Below, piece by piece: positions 1 to 7,259 of a stretch of DNA of 9,884 nucleotides. The notes under the pieces were generated by a model. It was not told where the DNA came from, searched no databases, and saw nothing but the letters and a program-made list of their open reading frames with translations. Within the stretch, counting starts at the first letter, position 1. Each line of letters starts with the position of its first letter. The stretch lies in assembly GCA_037446395.1 (NCBI GenBank), contig JBBIIP010000048.1, positions 1-9,884 of the forward strand, written 5' to 3'. The position numbers and the translations under genes are program-made. Source of the stretch: JAAYJT01 sp037446395 (GTDB lineage Bacteria > Bacteroidota > Bacteroidia > Bacteroidales > JAAYJT01).

Positions 1-48
1 GTATTTTAATGTGTTTGGCTGTTAAAACATTTTTTTAAGTAATTACCG

Positions 49-80
49 TTTCCATCAACTACCTTTAATTGCTACATTTG
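49..80 (+). promoter_or_regulatory. Bacteroidota-type promoter for the alpha-glucan operon
   Basis: TACATTTG at 73-80 fits the Bacteroidota -7 consensus TAnnTTTG exactly. A weak -33 match, TTTC (consensus TTTG), lies at 49-52 with a 20-base spacer, inside the usual 19-21 range. Transcription would start near 84-88 and give a leader of about 40 bases before the ATG at 126. That leader is AT-rich and shows no Shine-Dalgarno. The -33 match is imperfect, so the call rests mainly on the -7 box and its position. Confidence 0.55.
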
Positions 81-125
81 CAAAAAATATCATTATACTG
101 AACAGGTTATTAATTCATTATATTT

Positions 126-2099
126 ATGAGTTATATCAGCTTTGACAAGCTTCAGCTAATCAACCTCGAATATTCGTTGCCGAAAGAGTTGCTCAGGTCA
201 AACCGTGCCGGATCTTATGCAAGCACTACCATTACAAACTGCAACACAAGAAAATATCACGGCCTGCTAATTGCTCCCCAACCCGGCATTGACGATGACC
301 TCCATGTGCTTTTATCGTCGCTCGATGAAACGGTGATTCAGCAGGGGGCTGAGTTCAACCTGGCTTTGCACAAATTCAAGGGAGAACATTATCATCCGGG
401 AGGCCATAAGTATTTGCGCGATTTTACAACGGAGCCAATACCCAAGCAAACATACAGGGTGGGCGGGGTATTTTTGACAAAAGAGGTTTTATTTACAAGC
501 AACGACGATAAAGCCATCATCAAATATACCCTTGAACAGGCCCATTCCCAAACAAAGATTCGATTCAGGCCATTTCTGGCATTTAGAAGCATACATACAT
601 TAAGCAAGGCCAATGTGCTTGCCGACAATAAGTTTGAAACAGTGATACAAGGCATAAAAATCAGATTGTATCCTGGCTATTCGCCTCTCTTTATGCAGTT
701 TAGCAAAACAGTAAGATACATTCACACACCGGATTGGTTTTACGACTTCGAATATATACGCGAAAAGATGAGGGGTTACGAGTGTCACGAAGACCTTTTC
801 AGTCCGGGGTATTTTGAAGCCGATATCGAAAAAGGTGAAAGTATATATTTCGTGGCAGGGTTAAGCGAGGCTGACCCCTCTAAATTCAAAATCCTTTACG
901 ATTCAGAAGTAAAATCGCGGACTCCAAGAAATAGCTATGAAAGCTGCCTGATCAATTCAGCGCAACAATTTATTATTCAACAAGGAACGAAAACAGAATT
1001 ACTGGCCGGCTTTCCTTGGTTTGGCCGTCGCGGACGCGATACTTTCATTTCATTGCCCGGACTAACACTACTTAATAAAAATTATCCTGTTTTTGAGGCA
1101 GTTCTCGATGGCATGATCAGCCAAATGGATGGCCCTTTGTTTCCGAATGTCGGAAAGGGATCGAAAACGCTATACAATTCAGTTGATGCGCCGCTTTGGT
1201 TCATTTGGGCCTTACAAAAATATGCAGCCAGCACCGGCAAGCATTTGCCAATCTGGAAAAAATACGGAGAGACAATTAAGAGAATTTTAGAAGGTTTTCG
1301 TACGGGAACACAATTCAACATTCATATGCTTCAGAATGGCTTGCTGTTTGCCGGCGAGCAGGATGTAGCAGTTACCTGGATGGATGCCGTTGTGGATGGA
1401 AAACCGGTTGTAAATCGCACAGGGCTCCCTGTTGAAGTGAACGCCCTGTGGTACAATGCAATCATGTTTGCGCTGGAATTATCCAGCGGGAGGGACAAAG
1501 TTTTCACCGACCATTGGGAACCAATAGCCAGCCAGATACCTCTTGCATTTTTCGATGCATTCACCGACCCATCACGTAGATATCTCGCTGATGTTGTTCA
1601 TGGAACTTACAAAGATTGGTCGGTTCGGCCGAATATGTTGTTTGCAGCAGCACTCGACTACAGCCCTGTGGACGAAGAAATGAGAAAAAGCCTGCTTGAT
1701 GTGGTTCGTTCAGAGCTTCTTACACCACGTGGTCTCAGAACACTTTCGCCAAAAGACCCAAACTACAAAAGTGAGTATAGTGGAAATCAGGCAGCACGAG
1801 ACACAGCTTGTTATCAGGGTACAGCCTGGCCCTGGCTCTTTGGCCCCTTTGCCGAAGCATATCTCAAGATACATGGGCGCTCAGGCTTGCCTCTTATCGA
1901 AAAACTCTTTAAGGGATTGGAAGAGACGCTTACCGAGCATGGCATCGGTTCAATATCGGAGCTCTTCGATGGCGATCCGCCGCATAAACCCGGAGGGGCC
2001 ATCTCTATGGCCTGGAGTGTGGCCGAAGTATTACGCATGAACGACCTGATTAAATCGTACAAAGCCGAAGCCACTAAAAAGGGAGGAGGCAAGTTATGA
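126..2099 (+). CDS. glycogen debranching enzyme (amylo-alpha-1,6-glucosidase, archaeal/bacterial type)
   Basis: A 657-residue cytoplasmic enzyme expected to hydrolyse alpha-1,6 branch points of glycogen or limit dextrins. The N-terminal part (about residues 15-240) is the beta-rich bacterial GDE_N-type domain, with the signature CNTRKYHGLL at 39-48. The C-terminal part (about 285-640) is the (alpha/alpha)6-barrel GDE_C domain. It shows WFGRRGRDT at 298-306, TWMDAVVDGKP at 417-427 and SELFDGDPPH at 611-620, followed by AWSVAEVLR. By family knowledge, Asp420 and Glu612 are the likely acid and base; this assignment is inferred from motif position. Length is normal for the single-function form that lacks the eukaryotic transferase half. 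There is no signal peptide. It heads the operon, starts without a Shine-Dalgarno 39 or so bases after the predicted transcription start, and overlaps the next gene by 4 bases. Confidence 0.93.
   Translation: MSYISFDKLQLINLEYSLPKELLRSNRAGSYASTTITNCNTRKYHGLLIAPQPGIDDDLHVLLSSLDETVIQQGAEFNLALHKFKGEHYHPGGHKYLRDFTTEPIPKQTYRVGGVFLTKEVLFTSNDDKAIIKYTLEQAHSQTKIRFRPFLAFRSIHTLSKANVLADNKFETVIQGIKIRLYPGYSPLFMQFSKTVRYIHTPDWFYDFEYIREKMRGYECHEDLFSPGYFEADIEKGESIYFVAGLSEADPSKFKILYDSEVKSRTPRNSYESCLINSAQQFIIQQGTKTELLAGFPWFGRRGRDTFISLPGLTLLNKNYPVFEAVLDGMISQMDGPLFPNVGKGSKTLYNSVDAPLWFIWALQKYAASTGKHLPIWKKYGETIKRILEGFRTGTQFNIHMLQNGLLFAGEQDVAVTWMDAVVDGKPVVNRTGLPVEVNALWYNAIMFALELSSGRDKVFTDHWEPIASQIPLAFFDAFTDPSRRYLADVVHGTYKDWSVRPNMLFAAALDYSPVDEEMRKSLLDVVRSELLTPRGLRTLSPKDPNYKSEYSGNQAARDTACYQGTAWPWLFGPFAEAYLKIHGRSGLPLIEKLFKGLEETLTEHGIGSISELFDGDPPHKPGGAISMAWSVAEVLRMNDLIKSYKAEATKKGGGKL
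2081..2089 (+). promoter_or_regulatory. strong Shine-Dalgarno at the debranching enzyme/glycosyltransferase junction
   Basis: GGGAGGAGG ends 6 bases before the ATG at 2096 and lies inside the last codons of the upstream gene (encoding Gly-Gly-Gly). It contains a full GGAGG anti-SD match. Together with the ATGA stop/start overlap it supports 2096 as the start and suggests translational coupling. No other gene start in this window has a comparable site, which fits the usually SD-poor initiation of Bacteroidota. Confidence 0.6.
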
Positions 2100-3379
2100 G
2101 AGTACTAATGTTTGGATGGGAGTTTCCTCCACACATCACAGGAGGGCTTGGCACCGCCTGTTTCGGGTTAACCAAAGGCCTTGCCAAACACAATGTCGAA
2201 ATAATCTTCGTTGTTCCCAGGGCTTATGGCGACGAAAGCCAGGAGGCAGTCAGGATTGTCAATGCCAGCGATGTAACCATAGATATCAAGAGTGAATCAG
2301 TTAGGGATTTTTGGGAACAAATCACCTATATGGAAATCGGGTCGAATCTGATTCCTTACGTCGGACCTGAAGAATTTGAAAAATTGATTGTTGAAAACAA
2401 ACAACAAACTGAAAGGAAAACAAATAGCCTGCTAACCACAAAATTTCAGTTCTCCGGACTGTATGGTGCAAGTCTGATGCAAGAAGTTTCGCGCTACGCA
2501 ATGATTGCGTCTTTAGTAGCTAAAAGCCACCAGTTTGATGTGATACATGCACATGATTGGTTGACTTACTCAGCCGGTGTTGCTGCAAAAATGGCCACAG
2601 GAAAGCCTTTGGTGGTTCATATGCATGCAACCGAATTCGACCGCTCTGGCGAGAACATCAACACCGAAGTTTATGCAATAGAACAGTACGGTATGCAGCA
2701 GGCCGACTGCGTAATCGCCGTTAGTAACCTTACACGGAATATCATCATTGACCGATATGGAATTAATCCCGAGAAGGTGATCACCGTGCACAATGCAGTG
2801 GAGCCGACCGATAAAAATGCTTTTGAAAACATCCGGTCAGGTGTTAAAGAAAAAGTGGTAACATTCTTGGGCAGAATAACTTATCAAAAAGGACCGGAAT
2901 ATTTTGTTGAAGCAGCCCATAAGATTCTTTCGCGCGACCCGAACGTGAGGTTTGTGATGGCCGGTTCGGGCGATTTGATGAATAAGATGGTGAGGCTTGT
3001 AGCCAAGCGGCGAATGGGCAGAAAATTTCATTTCACAGGGTTTCTCAAAGGTGATAATGTTGACAAAATGTTTGCCATGAGCGACGTGTATGTGATGCCT
3101 TCGGTAAGCGAGCCTTTTGGAATTGCTCCCCTCGAAGCCATCCGTTCGAATGTTCCCGTAGTCATCTCTAAGCAGTCTGGTGTTTCAGAAATATTGACAC
3201 ATGCTATAAAAGTTGATTTCTGGGATACCGAGGCCCTGGCAGATGCAGTGTATGGGATACTACATTATAATGGTATGCAAAGAATGTTTGATCGCTACGG
3301 CATGGCCGAAGTCAATAACCTGAAATGGGAAAATGCTGCTTTTAAAGTTCTCGATGCCTATTTAAGTGTTGTCAAATAA
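2096..3379 (+). CDS. GT4/GT5-like glycosyltransferase, probable glycogen synthase
   Basis: A 427-residue GT-B-fold retaining glycosyltransferase, expected to transfer glucose from a nucleotide sugar to an alpha-glucan. The N-terminal Rossmann half opens with WEFPPHITGGLGT (8-20), the glycine-rich nucleotide-sugar loop of the glycogen-synthase/GT4 superfamily, and has HAHDW at 151-155. The C-terminal half has GRITYQKG (259-266) and the acidic EX7E motif in SEPFGIAPLE (Glu339 and Glu347). The loop lacks the lysine of the classical bacterial GlgA KxGGL signature, so donor specificity (ADP- or UDP-glucose) cannot be read from sequence. It is somewhat shorter than GlgA (about 480). The ATG overlaps the debranching-enzyme stop as ATGA, preceded by a strong Shine-Dalgarno. 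The neighbours make glycogen synthesis the best role; an unrelated GT4 substrate is the alternative. Confidence 0.85.
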   Translation: MRVLMFGWEFPPHITGGLGTACFGLTKGLAKHNVEIIFVVPRAYGDESQEAVRIVNASDVTIDIKSESVRDFWEQITYMEIGSNLIPYVGPEEFEKLIVENKQQTERKTNSLLTTKFQFSGLYGASLMQEVSRYAMIASLVAKSHQFDVIHAHDWLTYSAGVAAKMATGKPLVVHMHATEFDRSGENINTEVYAIEQYGMQQADCVIAVSNLTRNIIIDRYGINPEKVITVHNAVEPTDKNAFENIRSGVKEKVVTFLGRITYQKGPEYFVEAAHKILSRDPNVRFVMAGSGDLMNKMVRLVAKRRMGRKFHFTGFLKGDNVDKMFAMSDVYVMPSVSEPFGIAPLEAIRSNVPVVISKQSGVSEILTHAIKVDFWDTEALADAVYGILHYNGMQRMFDRYGMAEVNNLKWENAAFKVLDAYLSVVK

Positions 3380-3413
3380 TATATTGAAATAACTATCTGA
3401 AAAATCTAATGCC

Positions 3414-4751
3414 ATGAAAGCCATTTGTTTATACTTCCAGGTGCACCAACCTTTTCGACTTAGAACATATCGCTTCTTCGATATTGGGGAGAACAGTTAT
3501 TATTACGATGAATTTCAGAATCGTTCGATCCTGCGCAGGGTAGCCACCAAATGCTATCTGCCAGCCAACCAAATTCTGCTCGATCTCATCAATCATCACA
3601 AGAAAGACTTCAAAGTCAGCTTTTCAATATCCGGTTGTGCATTGGATCAGTTTCAAATGTATGCTCCCGAAGTGATCGAGAGTTTCAGAAATCTTGCAAA
3701 AACGGGTTGTGTGGAATTTCTTGCTGAAACCTATGCCCATTCTTTGGCATCGCTCCGAAGCCAGGAAGAATTCACCAGGCAAGTGAACCTTCACAGGCAG
3801 AAGATCGAAGAACTCTTTGGGATGAAGCCGACAGCGTTTCGCAACACTGAAATGATCTATAGCGATGCAATCAGCAATATGGTTTCACAGATGGGTTTCG
3901 GGGTAATGCTCACCGAAGGCGCCAAGCATGTGCTTGGCTGGAAAAGCCCCAATCACCTGTATCAAAGTGCCGTGAGCGGAAAGCTTAAAGTGCTGTTGCG
4001 CAATTTCCAGCTAAGCGATGATATAGCTTTCAGGTTCTCGAATAAAGGGTGGTCGGAATGGCCCTTGACTACCGAAAAATTTGCAGGCTGGATGAATGCC
4101 CTCGATCCTGGTCATGAGGTGGTTAATCTTTTTATGGACTACGAAACCCTGGGAGAACACCAATGGGCCGAAACCGGAATTTTTGATTTTATTCGCGCAC
4201 TCCCCGAAACCATATTTAAAAGAACCAAATTTGGCTTTGGCACCCCGACAGAAATAGCAAATAACCTCAAGCCATTATCAGAAATAAATGTACCATTCCC
4301 AATATCCTGGGCTGATGCCGAGCGTGACCTTACGGCATGGATAGGAAACGAATTGCAGGATGATGCCTTCGACAGCCTCTATTCGATTGAACAGAAAATC
4401 AGAAATTGCAACGACCCTAATTTATTGAATGACTGGAACTACCTGCAAACCAGCGACCATTTCTACTACATGTGCACGAAATGGTTTTCTGATGGCGAGG
4501 TTCATAAATACTTCAACCCCTACCCTTCGCCTTACGAAGCGTATATCAATTATATGAATGTGCTGGCCGATTTCATGATCAGGGCTGATAGATACAATCC
4601 ATCGGATTCCTCAATTGTTGTGCTTGGAAGCCAGAAACCAGCCAAAGCCTTAAAGAACGAGAACACAACCGTTAAACTAGATGCAATGATGTCAAATAAA
4701 TCTGCTCGTAAAAAATCGGCTCCAGCAAAAAAAGACGCTGAAAAAAAATAA
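3414..4751 (+). CDS. glycoside hydrolase family 57 protein (alpha-amylase-like)
   Basis: A 445-residue cytoplasmic GH57 protein with the family's conserved regions in order: YFQVHQPFRL at 7-16 (region 1), SGCALDQF at 73-80 (region 2), FRNTEMIYSD at 142-151 (region 3) and FMDYETLGEHQW at 240-251 (region 4). By family precedent Glu146 is the nucleophile and Asp242 the acid/base; both are present, so the enzyme should be active. GH57 covers alpha-amylase, 4-alpha-glucanotransferase and branching activities. The protein is shorter than the characterised GH57 branching enzymes, so I favour amylase or glucanotransferase, without certainty. The last 17 residues (429-445) are a Lys/Ala/Ser-rich tail that looks disordered and is not part of the fold. 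It starts 34 bases after the glycosyltransferase stop with no Shine-Dalgarno, and shares its operon and alpha-glucan context. Confidence 0.88.
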   Translation: MKAICLYFQVHQPFRLRTYRFFDIGENSYYYDEFQNRSILRRVATKCYLPANQILLDLINHHKKDFKVSFSISGCALDQFQMYAPEVIESFRNLAKTGCVEFLAETYAHSLASLRSQEEFTRQVNLHRQKIEELFGMKPTAFRNTEMIYSDAISNMVSQMGFGVMLTEGAKHVLGWKSPNHLYQSAVSGKLKVLLRNFQLSDDIAFRFSNKGWSEWPLTTEKFAGWMNALDPGHEVVNLFMDYETLGEHQWAETGIFDFIRALPETIFKRTKFGFGTPTEIANNLKPLSEINVPFPISWADAERDLTAWIGNELQDDAFDSLYSIEQKIRNCNDPNLLNDWNYLQTSDHFYYMCTKWFSDGEVHKYFNPYPSPYEAYINYMNVLADFMIRADRYNPSDSSIVVLGSQKPAKALKNENTTVKLDAMMSNKSARKKSAPAKKDAEKK

Positions 4752-4784
4752 CATCAAATTAAACTACCTCTTTATCAGAATATT

Positions 4785-5207
4785 ATGAAGATTGTCGTAA
4801 TTAACGGTCCAAACCTCAACCTGCTGGGTAGTCGTGAGCCGGAAACCTACGGCACTCAAACATTGTCCGAAATTTCTGACCAGTTGCAAAAACTGTTTCC
4901 TGTAGTTCAATTTGTGTTTCTCCAGAGTAATGTCGAAGGAGAGTTGATAAATATGATTCAGGAGCACGGGTTCTCAGCCGACGGCATCATTCTGAATGCC
5001 GGTGGCTATGCCCACACCTCCGTGTCAATTGGAGATGCAGTGAAATCTATTCCGACACCGGTAGTTGAGGTCCACATTAGCAATGTTTTTTCGCGTGAAA
5101 GTTTTAGGCATATATCTTTCATTTCGCCCCATGCCAAAGGATGTATAATTGGCTTTGGTACTGATGTTTATAAGCTGGCAGTTATGAGTTTCCTGACAAG
5201 TGATTAA
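4785..5207 (+). CDS. aroQ: type II 3-dehydroquinate dehydratase
   Basis: A 140-residue enzyme of the shikimate pathway that converts 3-dehydroquinate to 3-dehydroshikimate by trans-dehydration; the family forms dodecamers. The signature GPNLNLLGSREPETYG is at 8-23, with catalytic Arg17 and Tyr22. Further conserved positions are Asn71 and His77 (NAGGYAHTS), Glu95 and His97 (VEVHISN) and Arg108. Length is typical. The common SNHEG motif reads SNVEG here (Val50), a position that varies in the family. It follows the GH57 gene after 33 bases with no visible promoter or Shine-Dalgarno, so it is probably the last gene of the operon, although its pathway is unrelated to glycogen. Its stop lies 6 bases from the stop of the convergent GT2 gene. 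Confidence 0.95.
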   Translation: MKIVVINGPNLNLLGSREPETYGTQTLSEISDQLQKLFPVVQFVFLQSNVEGELINMIQEHGFSADGIILNAGGYAHTSVSIGDAVKSIPTPVVEVHISNVFSRESFRHISFISPHAKGCIIGFGTDVYKLAVMSFLTSD

Positions 5208-5213
5208 CTTTGC

Positions 5214-6236
5214 TTACTCCGTAAAATCCTGACTATCAAGGTCAGTAAATCTTTTGTGCTTCCTGATGAAATACTCCACCACAAGGTTGCGCTTAAAAAT
5301 CCCGGAAACTGCCGATTGGGAGATACGACGGCGTTTTCTAATCTGACTGGCAATTGTTCTGAAAAAACTGAGGTGTGCCCGGATGACTGCAAGAAAGTCG
5401 CTGATACTGCCATCAAATAAAAACTTAAAGGCTGCAACCCAATCAAAAAGCCAACGAATAAAAAAAACCTTGAAAATTTGTTCGGACGGGATATTTTTGA
5501 AAATCAGTATCAAATTGTTTCTGAAATTCAAATATGTTTTGAGTGATGATTTTTTTGGCAAAGTCCCCCCTCCAACGTGATATACAACCGATTCAGGGCA
5601 ACACATGATCTTGTAACCTGCATTTTTTAACCGCCAACAGAAATCTATTTCTTCCATGTGTGCAAAAAAATCATTATCAAAACCACCGAACCTGTGATAA
5701 AGCTCGGCTCTCACAAACATACAAGCGCCGCTTGCCCAGAAAATTTCTGATGCATGATCATATTGCCCAAAATCCTGCTCCAGGGTTTGAAAGAGCCTTC
5801 CCCTGCAAAAGGGATAACCAAACCTGTCAATGAACCCTCCTGCTGCTCCGGCATACTCAAAATGGTCTTGCTGGTAATAGGATAATATTTTGGGCTGACA
5901 CGCTGCGATGCGCCTGTCTGAATCCATAAGCTTAATAATCGGCCGGATCCAGTTTGGGGTTACCTCAATGTCGCTATTTAAAAGAATGTAATACTCAGCA
6001 TCAACCTGGCTCAGCGCATCGTTATATCCCTTGGCAAACCCACCATTCGTTAAATTCTGTATAATTCTGATTTCAGGATAATTCTGCTCCAGAAATTCAA
6101 TGCTGCTATCTATTGAAGCATTATCAGCAATGATTATCTCTGCGTCGTTCTGGCTGTTTTCAATCACAAAAGGAAGGAATTTTCTGAGAAATTCGCGCCC
6201 ATTCCAGTTTAAAGTTATAATAGCAACTCTTTTCAA
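5214..6236 (-). CDS. GT2 family glycosyltransferase (rhamnosyltransferase/WcaA-like), TTG start
   Basis: A 340-residue GT-A-fold inverting glycosyltransferase, probably acting at the inner face of the membrane on a cell-surface polysaccharide or lipid-linked sugar. It opens with VAIITLNWNG (4-13), then has ADNAS (37-41), the DXD-like LNSD (86-89), the acidic HMEEIDFCWRL (193-203) that usually holds the catalytic base, and HVGGGT (220-225). The C-terminal 100 residues are hydrophobic then basic (RKRRR near 300), suggesting peripheral membrane attachment. Donor and acceptor are unknown. The start is TTG. No ATG lies between it and the in-frame TGA upstream, and the family normally begins within a few residues of this motif. 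It starts 17 bases after the acyltransferase stop, so the two are probably co-transcribed. Confidence 0.87.
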   Translation of the reverse strand: MKRVAIITLNWNGREFLRKFLPFVIENSQNDAEIIIADNASIDSSIEFLEQNYPEIRIIQNLTNGGFAKGYNDALSQVDAEYYILLNSDIEVTPNWIRPIIKLMDSDRRIAACQPKILSYYQQDHFEYAGAAGGFIDRFGYPFCRGRLFQTLEQDFGQYDHASEIFWASGACMFVRAELYHRFGGFDNDFFAHMEEIDFCWRLKNAGYKIMCCPESVVYHVGGGTLPKKSSLKTYLNFRNNLILIFKNIPSEQIFKVFFIRWLFDWVAAFKFLFDGSISDFLAVIRAHLSFFRTIASQIRKRRRISQSAVSGIFKRNLVVEYFIRKHKRFTDLDSQDFTE

Positions 6237-6253
6237 GCAACTGATTTTAAAGA

Positions 6254-7132
6254 TTATGAATCCTCTTCAGCATATTTCCATCTGCGATGCGACCACAACC
6301 AGTTCTCGGGCCTCCGCTTGATTGCATCTTCAAGTAAACGAATATAGGTATTAGTAATCTCTAGCGGCGGAGTTTCGTGTGGGTTTTCGGAAATTGGATG
6401 AAAAACAGCCTCATAATAACCCCGCCGGACGCGGTACATTTCCATAAAGATCACAGCCTGGCCGAGTGTTTTTGCTATGCGTTCATAACCCGTAAAGAAT
6501 GGAGTGTTTTGATTAAGAAATTTGGCGCTGAATGTGATTTCGTTTCGGTGTGGTGTTTGGTCGGCGGCAAAAAGGGTAAAAGCACAATTTTCATTGTTCT
6601 TGATCATGTAGCGCAATGTTTGCCTGAAAGGGATGATGACATCTCGCTTATAAAGCATTCTCATATCATTGAGATATTTGTCGAAAAATTTACTACTCAA
6701 TGATTTAACAACAACAAAAGCATTTATTCCAGGAAAATTAAAAAGGAACCCCGGCCCCGACCATTCCCAGTTTCCGAAATGACCGGTGAGAATAATGACA
6801 CTTTTGCCTTTGCTACGATGATTATTAATGACTTCGGGGTTCACAAAATGATACCTTTTTTTGATCTGGTCTGGTTTCAATCCAGGAGTTTTTATCACTT
6901 CTACAATTACATCGCACAGGTGGCGATAAAATGACTTTTCGATAGACCTAATTTGTTTTCTTTCATACTCAGGAAAGCTCTTTAGTAGATTTTCCCTAAC
7001 AATTTTTCTGCGATAACCCGGAAAATAGAACAAAAACAGGTATAATTTTTTTGACAAAACATAGAGCATCCAATCCGGCATTTTCGACACCAACCAGGCA
7101 ATAGCCATAAACGAAAAGTTGAAAATTTTCAT
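6254..7132 (-). CDS. lysophospholipid/lipid A acyltransferase family protein (LpxL/HtrB-like)
   Basis: A 292-residue member of the bacterial lipid A acyltransferase (LpxL/HtrB) family, which transfers a fatty acyl chain from acyl-ACP to a lipid A precursor or related lipid at the inner membrane. A hydrophobic N-terminal segment lies at about 9-37. The catalytic HX4E motif is HFGNWE at 118-123 (His118, Glu123). The other conserved blocks are AADQTP at 189-194 and RPENWLWSHRRWK at 274-286. Length is close to the usual 290-310. It starts with ATG, without a Shine-Dalgarno, and is first in a two-gene minus-strand unit with the GT2 gene, in keeping with an envelope role. The exact acceptor lipid cannot be told; in some Bacteroidota, relatives act on other aminolipids. 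Confidence 0.9.
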   Translation of the reverse strand: MKIFNFSFMAIAWLVSKMPDWMLYVLSKKLYLFLFYFPGYRRKIVRENLLKSFPEYERKQIRSIEKSFYRHLCDVIVEVIKTPGLKPDQIKKRYHFVNPEVINNHRSKGKSVIILTGHFGNWEWSGPGFLFNFPGINAFVVVKSLSSKFFDKYLNDMRMLYKRDVIIPFRQTLRYMIKNNENCAFTLFAADQTPHRNEITFSAKFLNQNTPFFTGYERIAKTLGQAVIFMEMYRVRRGYYEAVFHPISENPHETPPLEITNTYIRLLEDAIKRRPENWLWSHRRWKYAEEDS

Positions 7133-7178
7133 AGGTTGAAAAACAAATGAAATTATTTGCTTACAGTGATCCAGTTCA

Positions 7179-7186
7179 CAAAAGTA
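7179..7186 (-). promoter_or_regulatory. -7 promoter element upstream of the acyltransferase/GT2 unit
   Basis: On the minus strand this reads TACTTTTG, an exact TAnnTTTG match. It lies 46 bases upstream of the acyltransferase ATG, so the leader would be about 40 bases. No clear TTTG is seen at the -33 position. It suggests that the pair has its own promoter rather than depending on read-through from the GWxTD gene. Confidence 0.45.
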
Positions 7187-7259
7187 GTAAGAATGAACCA
7201 GTTTATCCTGAAATTTCTTAGCAGAACCGCAGTTTAGAAAACTATGTTAGCGTCTGCAA

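Noticed and set aside
8..36. Possible terminator of an upstream gene (AATGT/ACATT stem followed by T-run)
   Set aside because: Only five AT-rich base pairs with a 14-base loop; too weak to call, and the upstream gene is outside the window.
1696..2040. 114-residue plus-strand frame within the debranching-enzyme gene
   Set aside because: Out-of-frame shadow: the other frame carries the conserved catalytic motifs of the debranching enzyme throughout.
5214..5245. Small hairpins (TTAC/GTAA and CTGAC/GTCAG) near the convergent stop codons
   Set aside because: Stems of 4-5 pairs without a proper T-run, lying within the GT2 coding end; not enough for a terminator.
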